64,000 bases of DNA from Pedobacter gandavensis (GTDB taxonomy: Bacteria; Bacteroidota; Bacteroidia; Sphingobacteriales; Sphingobacteriaceae): positions 186,001-250,000 of the forward strand of contig NZ_WNXC01000001.1 of the NCBI RefSeq assembly GCF_014172405.1. The letters are read 5' to 3'. The number at the start of each line of letters is the position of its first letter. Positions within the stretch are counted from its first letter, which is position 1. A program made the position numbers and the translations under genes. This document shows positions 1-8,589 of this stretch, piece by piece. The notes beneath the pieces are model-generated. The model made no database searches and was not told where the DNA came from. It worked only from the letters and a program-made list of their open reading frames with translations.

Positions 1-2
1 TA

Positions 3-641
3 TTGAACAACGACCGGGTTATACAATTGAATAGCGGTAGACTGTTATTCGCTGTTGCCTTGCACAAAAATCTCAATACATACATGGGAGGGTCAGGAAA
101 TTTGTTTAGCTATTATTCGGATGATAATGGTAGAACCTGGAAGGCGGGAAAAGAAGTAAAGGGACCAGAAGATAGGTTAACACAAGAGCCCGGAGTAGTG
201 GAATTGAAAAATGGGGATATCATGATGTTTATTCGGGCAACTGGTGGCGCTCAATTGGTGTCCTATTCAAAAGATAAAGGAGAAACCTGGACTGATGCCG
301 TTCCTTATAACCTTAAGTCGCCTTTATCTCCGGCTAGTATTGAACGTATTCCAGCCACTGGCGATCTTTTTGCCATTTGGAATAATATTGATGGTACTGA
401 TCCTAAAGTGAAAGATCTGCGGACTCCCTTAACCATTGCAATTTCTAAAGATGATGGCAAAAGTTGGATACACGTTAAGAATATAGAAACAGATCCGGAT
501 GGTTGGTATTGTTATATGGCAATCCATTTTGATCAAAATAATGTGCTGTTAAGTTATTGTGCAGGAAGCCAAAAACAAAAAACACATCTTTCTGTGACAG
601 ATATTGCTTTGCTTGATCTCAAAATTATTTATAAGAATTAA
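3..641 (+). CDS. Sialidase-like BNR-repeat protein, C-terminal part
   Basis: This is the C-terminal 212 residues of a protein whose start lies before the window; the first readable codon is TTG, so no start is claimed. Asp-box (BNR) motifs S-x-D-x-G-x-T-W are visible: YSDDNGRTW near residue 38, YSKDKGETW near 88 and ISKDDGKSW near 148. They are spaced as blades of a six-bladed beta-propeller of the sialidase superfamily. Many Bacteroidota members of this superfamily are not true sialidases, and the N-terminal catalytic Arg/Asp region is missing here, so the substrate cannot be read. It sits 25 bp before the deacylase gene and is probably the upstream part of the same operon. The propeller call is firm; sialidase activity is only inferred. 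Confidence 0.75.
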   Translation: MNNDRVIQLNSGRLLFAVALHKNLNTYMGGSGNLFSYYSDDNGRTWKAGKEVKGPEDRLTQEPGVVELKNGDIMMFIRATGGAQLVSYSKDKGETWTDAVPYNLKSPLSPASIERIPATGDLFAIWNNIDGTDPKVKDLRTPLTIAISKDDGKSWIHVKNIETDPDGWYCYMAIHFDQNNVLLSYCAGSQKQKTHLSVTDIALLDLKIIYKN

Positions 642-666
642 TTAGGGCTCGTATTATAATTAATAT

Positions 667-1557
667 ATGGAAATGTGTGAAATAGAAATTCAATCAGCTC
701 AAGAGGGACCTACGTTGTTGATCCTTGCAGGGGTTCATGGTGATGAGTATGAACCGATATTGGCTGCAATTGAACTTTCAGCTATTTTAAAAGATAAGTT
801 AAAAAAGGGAACGGTGGTGATCCTCCCGGTAGTGAATAAGTCGGCCTATTATGCAGGAACGCGCTGCGGAACGGATGGATTGGATTTGGCCAGAAGCTGT
901 CCCGGAAATTCATCAGGTTCATCTACGCTGCAGGATGCGGCAAATGTTTCAAAGTTGATTCTGGAATGCGACTATTTGATTGACTTGCATACTGGTGGTC
1001 AACTATTTGATTTATTCCCTTTAGCTGGATATATGCTTCATCCGAATAAAACGGTGTTAGCCGAGCAGCGAAAAATGGCAAAGGCTTTTGGCTTACCCTT
1101 GGTTTGGGGAACAGATGCTTTGCCTGAGGGGCGTACATTATCGATAGCCAGAGATGCGAATATCCCGGCGATTTATGTTGAATATGCGGGGCCGGGACCG
1201 GTTAAAGTGAACGTGGTAAATTCATATATCCATGGCTGTTTAAATGTTTTAGCGCTTTTTGATATGCTAGAAGATTACAGATCGGAAGTCAATGATATTC
1301 AGTATACAGTTGAAGATCATGAACCTGACAGCGGTTTTCTGCAGCAAAAAATGCTTTCTCCAGCAGATGGCATTTTTGTGCCCAAGGTTTTTCCGGGTGA
1401 AATCGTCAAAAAGGGCCAGCTGTGGGGGCTTATCTATGCCTTGCCAATTATCGAAACTCATCAGGTTTATGCTGATGCAGATGGATTGGTCCTTTTTATA
1501 AGAAGCCAGCCAAGGGTAAATAAAGAGGAGTCTTTAGGCGGTATTTTATCAGTTTAG
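667..1557 (+). CDS. M14-family AspA/AstE-like deacylase
   Basis: This 296-residue protein belongs to the succinylglutamate desuccinylase/aspartoacylase group of zinc carboxypeptidase-fold enzymes, which remove acyl groups from N-acylated amino acids or open amides. The zinc motif is seen as GVHGDEYE near residues 22-29 (His and Glu ligands), with a third His in DLHTGG near residue 107. A C-terminal beta domain (SPADGIFVPKVFPGEIVKKG) resembles the biotinyl-like tail common to DoeB/AspA-like members. There is no signal peptide, so it is cytoplasmic. It lies 2 bp upstream of the SDR gene and probably supplies a deacylated amine to the PLP enzymes downstream. The family is clear; the actual acyl substrate is unknown, and relation to ectoine DoeB is only a loose analogy. 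Confidence 0.85.
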   Translation: MEMCEIEIQSAQEGPTLLILAGVHGDEYEPILAAIELSAILKDKLKKGTVVILPVVNKSAYYAGTRCGTDGLDLARSCPGNSSGSSTLQDAANVSKLILECDYLIDLHTGGQLFDLFPLAGYMLHPNKTVLAEQRKMAKAFGLPLVWGTDALPEGRTLSIARDANIPAIYVEYAGPGPVKVNVVNSYIHGCLNVLALFDMLEDYRSEVNDIQYTVEDHEPDSGFLQQKMLSPADGIFVPKVFPGEIVKKGQLWGLIYALPIIETHQVYADADGLVLFIRSQPRVNKEESLGGILSV

Positions 1558-1559
1558 AA

Positions 1560-2387
1560 TTGAAGGAGATGACGAAATTAAAAGGTCCGGTTGCCATAGT
1601 AACCGGTGCTGCCGGAGGAATCGGTAGGGCCATAGCGGATAAGTTCACAAATGAAGGTTATGCCGTTGTTTGGGTAGATATTGACTTTAGTCAAATAGAA
1701 AAAAGAAAAAGCTTGTTGGAAAATGCCGACGCGCAGCATCTGTTCCTGGAAGGTAATTTAGAAGATATTAGTTTTTTACAAGCCATTGTGGATCAAAGTA
1801 TGGCAAAATGGGGACAAATTGATGTGTTGGTGAATAATGCGGCCTGGCGAAAGCCGGAGAGTTTAACAAATACCAGTCTGGAGGATTGGAATCGGACTTT
1901 AGCTGTAAACATTACTGCTCCGGCCTTTCTATCCAAATTTGTTGCTAAAGCGCTCTTGCTGAAAAAGAAAAATTGCGTTTTTGTAAATATGTCGAGCATC
2001 ATGGCCCACATGGCATCCGGTTATGCTACGGCATATACAGTGTGCAAAGGTGCCGTAGAAAGCCTGACTTATGAGTTGGCAGCCTTATATGGCCCTCATG
2101 GATTTAGAGCGGTGGCCTTGAGACCGGGGAGTGTTGCAACGAGCTTAAGCACTGACTATACAGATCCCGATGGTGAAAACATCAGTCATGCAATTCTAGC
2201 AGAAATTGAAGGTCGTACGCCTCTGGGTAGATCTGCAAATCCGAAAGAAATTGCTGAAGCCGTATTTTGGCTGTCTTCTCCTCAAGCCAGCTTTATTACC
2301 GCCACAACTTTAGATATAGATGGTGGCTTGCTCCGTAATTTTAATTCTTATGCGTTGAAGAAACGCCTTAAACCGAATGAATTTTGA
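1560..2387 (+). CDS. SDR-family oxidoreductase
   Basis: This is a classical short-chain dehydrogenase of 275 residues. The nucleotide-binding motif TGAAGGIGRAIA is near residues 16-27, NNAAW is the NNAG equivalent near residue 91, and the catalytic Ser and YxxxK are seen in NMSSIM and YTVCK. An acidic residue after beta-2 (VDID) favours NAD over NADP. The longest reading starts at TTG 1560; ATG 1569 is an equally plausible start, with a GGAG stretch overlapping the interval. The stop codon overlaps the TTG start of the next gene, so translation is probably coupled. In the operon it would oxidise or reduce a hydroxy/keto intermediate of the unknown substrate. The SDR call is firm, the substrate is not known. 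Confidence 0.88.
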   Translation: MKEMTKLKGPVAIVTGAAGGIGRAIADKFTNEGYAVVWVDIDFSQIEKRKSLLENADAQHLFLEGNLEDISFLQAIVDQSMAKWGQIDVLVNNAAWRKPESLTNTSLEDWNRTLAVNITAPAFLSKFVAKALLLKKKNCVFVNMSSIMAHMASGYATAYTVCKGAVESLTYELAALYGPHGFRAVALRPGSVATSLSTDYTDPDGENISHAILAEIEGRTPLGRSANPKEIAEAVFWLSSPQASFITATTLDIDGGLLRNFNSYALKKRLKPNEF

Positions 2388-3487
2388 AAGGAATCTGGAA
2401 ATATAAAAACTTACTGCCTGCCATACAGGATGTCAATCAAATCACCTTAGGTGAAGGGAATACTCCGCTATTGCGTTCCAGGTATATTGGCCCCTCGCTT
2501 GGACTGGAGAATTTATACTTTAAACTGGAGCATCTAAATCCTTCTGGTTCTTATAAGGATCGTTTTGCAGCGATGGTGGTTTCAAATTGCCTGCAGCAAA
2601 GGAAACGGGGGATCCTGGCTACCTCAAGCGGAAATACTGGTGCAGCTTTGGCAGCTTATTCAGCTGCTGCAGACCTGAAATGCCTGGTTGCTTTAGTTGA
2701 TGGTGCCCCTTTTGGAAAGATTCAGCAAATGGGCGTGTATGGTTCAGAATTGTTGATGATCAAAGGGTTTGGAATCCAGGACTTGCGGACAAAAGAGGTA
2801 ATGGATCATTTGAAGGCACTAGCTGTAGCCAGAGACTATAGTTTAGAGATCAGTGCCTATAAATTTTCACCAGTTGGAATGCAAGGGGTGCAGACCATAG
2901 CTTTCGAAATTGCAGATGCGCTGCCTGAGGTAAAGCATGTTTTTGTACCTGCCGGTGGCGGAGGCTTATACCTGTCTATCCTGCTTGGCTTTTCAAAATG
3001 GCAAACAAATGAAAATGAGCAGGTCAAGCCGATGATGTATGGTGTTCAGCCCTCAGGGAATGATACAATTGCCTCTGTTTTAATGGGTAAACAGCAGGTA
3101 CTTAAATCGCTGGATACAAGCGAAACCTGTATTAGTGGATTGCAGGTTCCATCACTTTTGGATGCTCAGGCTATTTATGATTTATCATTAAAGTACTCTT
3201 GTAATGGTGCCACTGTGGAAGATGAGAAGGTTTTCTTATACCAGAAGTTATTGGCCCAAAAAGAAGGGATATTCTGTGAGCCTGCCGGGGCTGTAGCCTT
3301 AGCTGGTTTGATAAAAGCAATGGAAAGCGGAGAAATCCGTGCTGAGGATCCTGTGGTTTGCTTGGTTACCGGGAATGGTCCAAAGGATTTAAAAGCGCTG
3401 GATCAAATTTATACGAAAGAGGATTGTGCGTATGCAGAGGATATGCTGCAAACCAAGACAATTATTGAAAACAAACTAAATAGATAA
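2384..3487 (+). CDS. Threonine synthase-like PLP-dependent lyase
   Basis: This is a fold-type II PLP enzyme of 367 residues. LGEGNTPLL (residues 22-30) and SGSYKDRFA give the threonine synthase / serine-threonine dehydratase signature; Lys58 is the likely Schiff-base lysine. SSGNTGAALAAY binds substrate and PAGGGGLYL is the phosphate-binding glycine loop. The start is TTG at 2384, overlapping the SDR stop as TTGA, which suggests translational coupling. It has no homoserine-pathway neighbours and is followed 4 bp later by a RidA gene. A catabolic ammonia-lyase or beta-eliminase making an enamine/imine is therefore more likely than threonine biosynthesis. That role is inferred from context. Confidence 0.82.
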   Translation: MKGIWKYKNLLPAIQDVNQITLGEGNTPLLRSRYIGPSLGLENLYFKLEHLNPSGSYKDRFAAMVVSNCLQQRKRGILATSSGNTGAALAAYSAAADLKCLVALVDGAPFGKIQQMGVYGSELLMIKGFGIQDLRTKEVMDHLKALAVARDYSLEISAYKFSPVGMQGVQTIAFEIADALPEVKHVFVPAGGGGLYLSILLGFSKWQTNENEQVKPMMYGVQPSGNDTIASVLMGKQQVLKSLDTSETCISGLQVPSLLDAQAIYDLSLKYSCNGATVEDEKVFLYQKLLAQKEGIFCEPAGAVALAGLIKAMESGEIRAEDPVVCLVTGNGPKDLKALDQIYTKEDCAYAEDMLQTKTIIENKLNR

Positions 3488-3491
3488 AATT

Positions 3492-3869
3492 ATGGAAAAA
3501 GAAGTTATTCAGGGTGAATTGGTACCAAATAGTCACTTACCCTTTTCCGCGGGTGTTAAATGTGGTCAATTCCTTTTTATTTCTGGCCAGGCATCGGTGG
3601 ATTTGGAAGGAAAAATTATCAGTGGAACATTTGAAGAAGAATGCAGGCGTTCTTTTGATAATTTAAAAAATATTGTAAATGCTGCAGGATTAGAAATGTC
3701 TGACCTGGTGCAGGTTCGTAATTATGTGTCTGAAGATAAAGATTTAGTGGCCTTTAATGCCATCTATAGAGAGTATTTTTCTGCTCCATTTCCAGCGCGT
3801 ACAACTTTAGTGGGTTGTATTGGTTCGGTGCTTAAGTTTGAGGTGGATGCAATGGCATTTTTCAAATAG
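3492..3869 (+). CDS. RidA-family enamine/imine deaminase
   Basis: This 125-residue protein is a typical full-length YjgF/YER057c/UK114 (RidA) member. These trimeric enzymes hydrolyse reactive enamine and imine intermediates made by PLP enzymes to keto acids. The family features seen are PFSAGVKCGQFLFISGQ near the N terminus, VRNYV in the middle, and the key Arg in PFPARTTLVG near residue 105, which binds the substrate carboxylate. A Glu in LKFEVDAMAF completes the pocket. It is directly preceded by the threonine-synthase-like gene and followed 5 bp later by the M81 gene. The best reading is that it clears the product of the upstream lyase or of the aminotransferase in this operon. Confidence 0.9.
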   Translation: MEKEVIQGELVPNSHLPFSAGVKCGQFLFISGQASVDLEGKIISGTFEEECRRSFDNLKNIVNAAGLEMSDLVQVRNYVSEDKDLVAFNAIYREYFSAPFPARTTLVGCIGSVLKFEVDAMAFFK

Positions 3870-3874
3870 AAATT

Positions 3875-5350
3875 ATGAAAAAACGCGTGGCCATATTGGG
3901 TATTTATCATGAGTCAAATACTTTTAGCCTGGGTACTACCAGCTGGTCTGATTTTGCGGAGGGACATCTTTTTTATGGAAGCCAAATTCTAGACCGGTAC
4001 GAGCAGGCGCATCATGAGATTGCAGGTTTTATGGAAGGTATGGCTTCAGCTGATGTCGAATTAATTCCTATCTTTTTTGCGGATATCATCCCCGGAGGAA
4101 GAATTGATAAATTGACGTATGAGCGCTTGAAAGCTGAGCTTTTAAAGGCTTTGGAACCGGTTTTACCTGTAGATGCAATTTATGTTGCTGCACATGGAGC
4201 AGCCGTAAGTGAAGAAATTAGAGACGTAGATGGAGATTGGTTGCAGGCATTACGGAAAAAAGTAGGGCAGGAAATTCCAATTCTTGGCTCCTTAGACCCA
4301 CATGCGAACGTCAGTATGGCCATGCAAAATGCCACAGACGCATTGATCGCGTATGCTACGAATCCTCATCTAGATCAGAGAATGACAGGTAAAAGAGTGG
4401 CTGATTTACTTAAAAAAATCCTCTTTGATCAAATTCAGATTAAACAGGAGCTGATTCAATTTCCAGCCGTTATCAGTATTGAACAGCAAGAGACAGCTGT
4501 AAATCCTTGTCGTACTTTGTATGCTGATGCACAGGAATTGCTAAATCAGGACGGAATCATCAGTCATAGTATCATCCTTGGATTTCCATATGCTGATGTA
4601 GCCGAAATGGGAACAGCTTTGATTTTAATCACTGAGGCATCATTTGATACGACTGGTTTGAAGACTGAAATCATGAAGCTCTTTCAAAGCTATTTCCCGC
4701 AATTTATTGGGAATAAAACAGAGATTTCCGAGGTGCTGGCGAAGAAAGATATTTATGAGAAACCGGTGTTGTTGCTGGATATGGGCGATAATGTTGGGGG
4801 TGGGGCTCAAGGCAACAGTAGTTTTCTTTTGGATGCTATTGAAGCAGCAGGTTTGAGTAATGCCTGTATTTGTATTAATGATGCTGCCCTGGTTGCAAAA
4901 GCAGTTAATTATACGGCGGGCGACTGGCTTTCACTTGATTTGAATGCTGCAAATCCCGCTAATCGGAAAGCGCCTTATGAGGTGCGTGTACAAGAAATAA
5001 AACAGGGGAAATTTACGGAGCTGATACCCAGACATGGTGGACAAGTTGATTACGACATGGGACAAACCGTATTGGTTAAAACCAGATCTGGTAATTTCAT
5101 CGTGCTCAGTTCTATACGGGTACCCCCTTTTAGTGCTGAACAATTGCGAATTTATAATATCGTACTCGAAGAGTTGGATTGGATCATTGCAAAAGGAGTA
5201 AATGCACCAATTGCCGCTTACAGGGATATTTGCCCCACTTATTTTAAGGTACATACCCCTGGTGAGTGCAATGCGGATGCCAAACAATTTAAATATCAAT
5301 ATCGGAGAAAACCAATGTTTCCTTTCGAACAAATCGACAACTATGCTTAA
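3875..5350 (+). CDS. M81-family (MlrC-like) metallohydrolase
   Basis: This 491-residue protein matches the M81 family named after MlrC, the enzyme that degrades linearised microcystin. The N-terminal half has the metal-site motifs YHESNTFS near residue 12, AAHGAAVSE near 110 and SLDPHANVS near 140. The C-terminal MlrC domain begins with VLLLDMGDNVGGGAQGN near residue 300. There is no signal peptide. M81 proteins occur widely in amino-acid-like catabolic operons beside RidA and class III aminotransferases, where their substrates are mostly unknown; microcystin is not implied. It overlaps the next gene by 8 bp. It probably cleaves an amide or C-N bond of the operon's substrate. Confidence 0.85.
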   Translation: MKKRVAILGIYHESNTFSLGTTSWSDFAEGHLFYGSQILDRYEQAHHEIAGFMEGMASADVELIPIFFADIIPGGRIDKLTYERLKAELLKALEPVLPVDAIYVAAHGAAVSEEIRDVDGDWLQALRKKVGQEIPILGSLDPHANVSMAMQNATDALIAYATNPHLDQRMTGKRVADLLKKILFDQIQIKQELIQFPAVISIEQQETAVNPCRTLYADAQELLNQDGIISHSIILGFPYADVAEMGTALILITEASFDTTGLKTEIMKLFQSYFPQFIGNKTEISEVLAKKDIYEKPVLLLDMGDNVGGGAQGNSSFLLDAIEAAGLSNACICINDAALVAKAVNYTAGDWLSLDLNAANPANRKAPYEVRVQEIKQGKFTELIPRHGGQVDYDMGQTVLVKTRSGNFIVLSSIRVPPFSAEQLRIYNIVLEELDWIIAKGVNAPIAAYRDICPTYFKVHTPGECNADAKQFKYQYRRKPMFPFEQIDNYA

Positions 5351-6161
5351 CCCACTTCAGCTAGACAAATTTAAAAAAGATGTATTAATAGATACCCCTT
5401 TTTATACGGAAGGACCTGTGGTGGATAGCCTAGGGAATGTTTTTATTACCAATTTATTGGGAGGGCAAATTCTGAAGATTGATGATCAATCTATGGAAGA
5501 ATGGGCAGTATGTAAAAGTCCCAATGGACAATTTATCGCGCCAAATGGAAATCATTTTGTATGCAATAGTTTAGCTGGATCATTAGAATGCTTTGCGCAG
5601 AATGGCGAGCTCGTAAAAACCTGGTGTATCGGAGAAGTCGACCATCATTTTGTTCAATGTCCGAATGACTTATGGATAGAGCCGGATGGTACCATTTTCT
5701 TTACAGATTCTGTACGTCATGAAGGTGCAGTGGTAGGTATTGATAAAGCCGGGCAAGCCCGGATCATTGTGAGAGATCTGGATTACCCTAATGGTATTGT
5801 TTATGATGCAAAAAAGAAATGTTTGTATGTAGCAGAGAGTTTTAAAAACCGGATACTCATGATGGACCTTCATTTTGATCCTCCCCAGGTGCAGGTATTG
5901 GTGGATCTCCCTAAGCATCCTTCCGGAAAAGAAGCTGATAATTTGCCAGATGGATTAGCCTTTGACGAAAGCGGGAATTTGTGGATTGCACACCATGGGA
6001 TGGGATTAGTTCATTGCTTTGATTTCCAGCAAAACCAGCTCTTTTCTATGGAAAGTTTAATTCCACTGACCAGTAATATTCATGTAGATCATCACAGAAT
6101 TATCATAACCGGAGGGCTTTCTGAGCCTGGTCCGGGAAGCGTGCGAATCATTAATCGATAG
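5343..6161 (+). CDS. SMP-30/gluconolactonase-family lactonase
   Basis: The start at ATG 5343 (272 residues) is preferred. It gives a normal SMP-30 N terminus and an 8 bp overlap with the M81 gene, while the longer in-frame reading from 5202 would run deep inside that gene. The six-bladed propeller metal ligands are visible: Glu in FYTEGPVVD near residue 22, Asn in DYPNGIVYD and Asp in NLPDGLAFDESG. Family members hydrolyse sugar lactones such as gluconolactone, using a single divalent metal ion. No signal peptide is seen. A lactonase in this operon suggests that a cyclic sugar-acid or hydroxy-acid ester is opened. Exact lactone unknown. Confidence 0.85.
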   Translation: MLNPLQLDKFKKDVLIDTPFYTEGPVVDSLGNVFITNLLGGQILKIDDQSMEEWAVCKSPNGQFIAPNGNHFVCNSLAGSLECFAQNGELVKTWCIGEVDHHFVQCPNDLWIEPDGTIFFTDSVRHEGAVVGIDKAGQARIIVRDLDYPNGIVYDAKKKCLYVAESFKNRILMMDLHFDPPQVQVLVDLPKHPSGKEADNLPDGLAFDESGNLWIAHHGMGLVHCFDFQQNQLFSMESLIPLTSNIHVDHHRIIITGGLSEPGPGSVRIINR

Positions 6162-6165
6162 TACT

Positions 6166-7260
6166 ATGAAATATTTAACATTCGGAAGAATACTATTGTT
6201 AACCATTATGATTTTACCAGAAACAAGCCTGTATGCTCAAAATAAAACTATTTATGCCGGAAGTGACTTTCCGCAATTGCCCGATAAAATTGGATTTGCA
6301 GCAATGTATGCAGGCACAATCAATGGGAAGGTAATAGCCGCCGGTGGGGCTAATTTTTTGGATAAAATGCCTTGGGATGGTGGAGCGAAATCTTTTTCTG
6401 ATGCCATCTATGTCTTTAAACCCGAAGTAGGCGAATGGAAAAAACAGACTCAAAAATTACCCCATAAAATGGCCTATGGCGTATCCGTTTCGTATGGTAG
6501 TGGAATGATATTAGCCGGCGGCTGCACTGAGGGGAATAAGAATATTAAGGAGGTGTTGCTGCTGAGAGAAAAGGATGGAGCACTGAGCATCAAACAACTG
6601 GCGGCCATGCCAGTCGCATTAGCAAATATGTGTGGGGATTTAGTTGGTGATTATTTATTTATTGCTGGTGGATCGGAAGATGCAGCAGGCTTGCCTACAC
6701 AAAATTTCCTGGCCTATGACATCAAAGGGGATCGATGGCAACTGCTGGAAAACATTCCGGGGCCGGCACGAATAAATGCAGTAAGCGCTTCTTCAGCAGG
6801 AATATTCTACCTGTTCACAGGTATTCAGCTCAGCCAAACATCAGAAGGGATTCAAAGAAAGGTATTGACTGATGCCTATTCTTTTTTTCCTAAATATCTT
6901 GGGGGAAAATTAGTTGGAGGAGCCTGGAAAAAATTAGCTGACATGCCAAGAGGAATGGCTGCGGGACCCAGTCCTGCGCCGGTTGTTAATGGGAAGCATA
7001 TTGTACTCTTTGGCGGATTGGATCAGGAAACGGCCCAGTATACAGATCCTAAAACCCATCCTGGCTTCTTACCAGATGTTTTTCAGTATAATTTAAGTAG
7101 CAATACCTGGGAACCTGCAGGGCGATTGCCTAAACAGGAGGTTCGCCTAACTGTGCCGACAGTGATATACCATGGACAATGCTTACTGATAAACGGAGAG
7201 ATTGGACCGGGAGCTAGAACCAATAAGATTTACGCTATCGATTTAAAGCATTCAAAATAA
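6166..7260 (+). CDS. Exported kelch-repeat protein (NanM/mutarotase-like)
   Basis: This 364-residue protein has a signal peptide ending near SLYAQ (residue 25), so it is periplasmic. Kelch-type repeats are visible as glycine-rich turns followed by conserved aromatic residues (IAAGGANF, ILAGGCTEG, FIAGGSEDA, LFGGLDQ), giving a six-bladed propeller. The layout matches the cyclically permuted mutarotase family that includes N-acetylneuraminate epimerase NanM, which interconverts sugar anomers before uptake. With a sialidase-like gene in the same operon, an acidic amino-sugar substrate is suggested, but no neuraminate lyase gene is present in the window. It follows the lactonase gene by 4 bp. Confidence 0.78.
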   Translation: MKYLTFGRILLLTIMILPETSLYAQNKTIYAGSDFPQLPDKIGFAAMYAGTINGKVIAAGGANFLDKMPWDGGAKSFSDAIYVFKPEVGEWKKQTQKLPHKMAYGVSVSYGSGMILAGGCTEGNKNIKEVLLLREKDGALSIKQLAAMPVALANMCGDLVGDYLFIAGGSEDAAGLPTQNFLAYDIKGDRWQLLENIPGPARINAVSASSAGIFYLFTGIQLSQTSEGIQRKVLTDAYSFFPKYLGGKLVGGAWKKLADMPRGMAAGPSPAPVVNGKHIVLFGGLDQETAQYTDPKTHPGFLPDVFQYNLSSNTWEPAGRLPKQEVRLTVPTVIYHGQCLLINGEIGPGARTNKIYAIDLKHSK

Positions 7261-7275
7261 TAAACCTAACCAAAT

Positions 7276-8577
7276 ATGAACCAGTATAATGAATCTCAAA
7301 GACTTTTAGAAAGAGCAAGCAGCGTTTTGGCGGGAGGAGTATCTTCGGAATTCCGAAAGTATAATCATCCTCATGCCTTATTTTATAAAGCCGGTAATGG
7401 CTCCAGAATTACTGATGTTGATGGTAATGAATATTTAGATTTTACTTTAAGTCAGGGACCCTTGATCTTAGGGCACTCTCATCCAAGAGTTTTAGCAGCA
7501 GTACAATCTTATTCGGCATTGGGACAGCTGTATGCTGGCCAGCATATCGAGGAAGTAGAACTTGCTGAAAAACTTTGTCGGCATATCCCTTCAGCAGAAT
7601 TGGTGCGTTTTTGTTTAGATGGATCTGAAGCGGTTCAAACGGCCTTTAGAGTTGCCCGCGCCAAGACTGGTAAGAATAAATTTTTACGTTTTGAAGGGCA
7701 TTATCACGGTTGGTTAGATAATGTAGCCTGGGGAATTTCAAGCCCTGGACTGGAATCACTTGGTGCGGAAGATCAACCAAACTGTTACCCCTGGTCAAAT
7801 GGTATTTCTCCAAACAGCAGGGAAGAGTTTATCATTTTGCCATGGAATGATTTGGATTTATTAGCGCAAACCGTAGCGCGATACAAAGATGAGCTTGCTG
7901 CCATTATTACAGAACCGATCATGTGTAATAATGGTTGTATACTCCCAAAAGAAGGTTTTTTAGAGGGGATAAGAGCCATTTGTGATCGTTACGGCATCGC
8001 CCTGATTTTCGATGAGGTGATCACTGGCTTTAGATTGGGCTTGGGTGGCGCACAAACTTATTTTAACGTTACTCCTGACCTTTCCATTTTCGCCAAAGCA
8101 ATGGGTAGCGGCTATCCAATAAGTGCCATTGTAGGTAAAGCGCCATGGATGGACTGTATTTCTAAATCTGAAGTGATCCATGCCGGTACAATGAATTCCA
8201 GTAATCCGACAATTGCGGCTTCCTTAGCTACCATTAGTGTGCTGGAAGAGGAGCAACCTTATCCGCGTATGTTTGAATTGGGTGAAAGGTTAATGCGGGG
8301 ATTGGAAAATGCTGGAAAAGAAGCCCATCAAAATCTTAAAGTATATGGGATAGGGCCAGTATTGGTCAGCTCTTTCTCTGATTTGGGGGAGGTATTTAAT
8401 TATCGTGATACTCTGCAGGCTGACAAATCAAAACTAAATACATTTATTGCAGGGATGCAAAATCAAGGAGTCCGGATTATAGGTCGCGGGTTATGGTACA
8501 TTAGTGCCGTACATACAGAAAAAGACATTGATTTCGCCATTGAAAAAGCAAAATATGTGCTTGCACATATGGTATAA
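7276..8577 (+). CDS. Class III aminotransferase (GSA-aminotransferase-like)
   Basis: This 433-residue PLP enzyme resembles glutamate-1-semialdehyde 2,1-aminomutase and related class III transaminases. VLAGGVSSEFRKY near residues 17-29 is the typical N terminus. GHYHGWLDN (141-149) marks the cofactor pocket, FDEVITGFR (245-253) carries the PLP-ring Asp246, and IFAKAMGSGYP (271-281) carries the Schiff-base Lys274. It is not placed with heme genes; the neighbours are a kelch protein and an MFS carrier. A catabolic aminotransferase or aminomutase acting on the operon's amino substrate is therefore more likely than HemL. The family call is firm; substrate and reaction type are inferred. Confidence 0.87.
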   Translation: MNQYNESQRLLERASSVLAGGVSSEFRKYNHPHALFYKAGNGSRITDVDGNEYLDFTLSQGPLILGHSHPRVLAAVQSYSALGQLYAGQHIEEVELAEKLCRHIPSAELVRFCLDGSEAVQTAFRVARAKTGKNKFLRFEGHYHGWLDNVAWGISSPGLESLGAEDQPNCYPWSNGISPNSREEFIILPWNDLDLLAQTVARYKDELAAIITEPIMCNNGCILPKEGFLEGIRAICDRYGIALIFDEVITGFRLGLGGAQTYFNVTPDLSIFAKAMGSGYPISAIVGKAPWMDCISKSEVIHAGTMNSSNPTIAASLATISVLEEEQPYPRMFELGERLMRGLENAGKEAHQNLKVYGIGPVLVSSFSDLGEVFNYRDTLQADKSKLNTFIAGMQNQGVRIIGRGLWYISAVHTEKDIDFAIEKAKYVLAHMV

Positions 8578-8589
8578 AAACAGGACAAA

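Noticed and set aside
4931..5332. 133-codon ORF on the minus strand inside the M81 gene
   Set aside because: It is fully antisense to a well-supported gene and its translation shows no motif.
5202..5342. Long N-terminal extension of the lactonase ORF
   Set aside because: It lies wholly inside the M81 gene and has no SMP-30 similarity; ATG 5343 gives the normal family N terminus.
3875..5350. Microcystin degradation by the MlrC-like protein
   Set aside because: The M81 family is broad, no mlrA, mlrB or mlrD gene is present, and the neighbours point to small amino-compound catabolism.
7276..8577. HemL heme-biosynthesis role
   Set aside because: Sequence is of the GSA-like class III group, but context is a catabolic operon without any heme gene.
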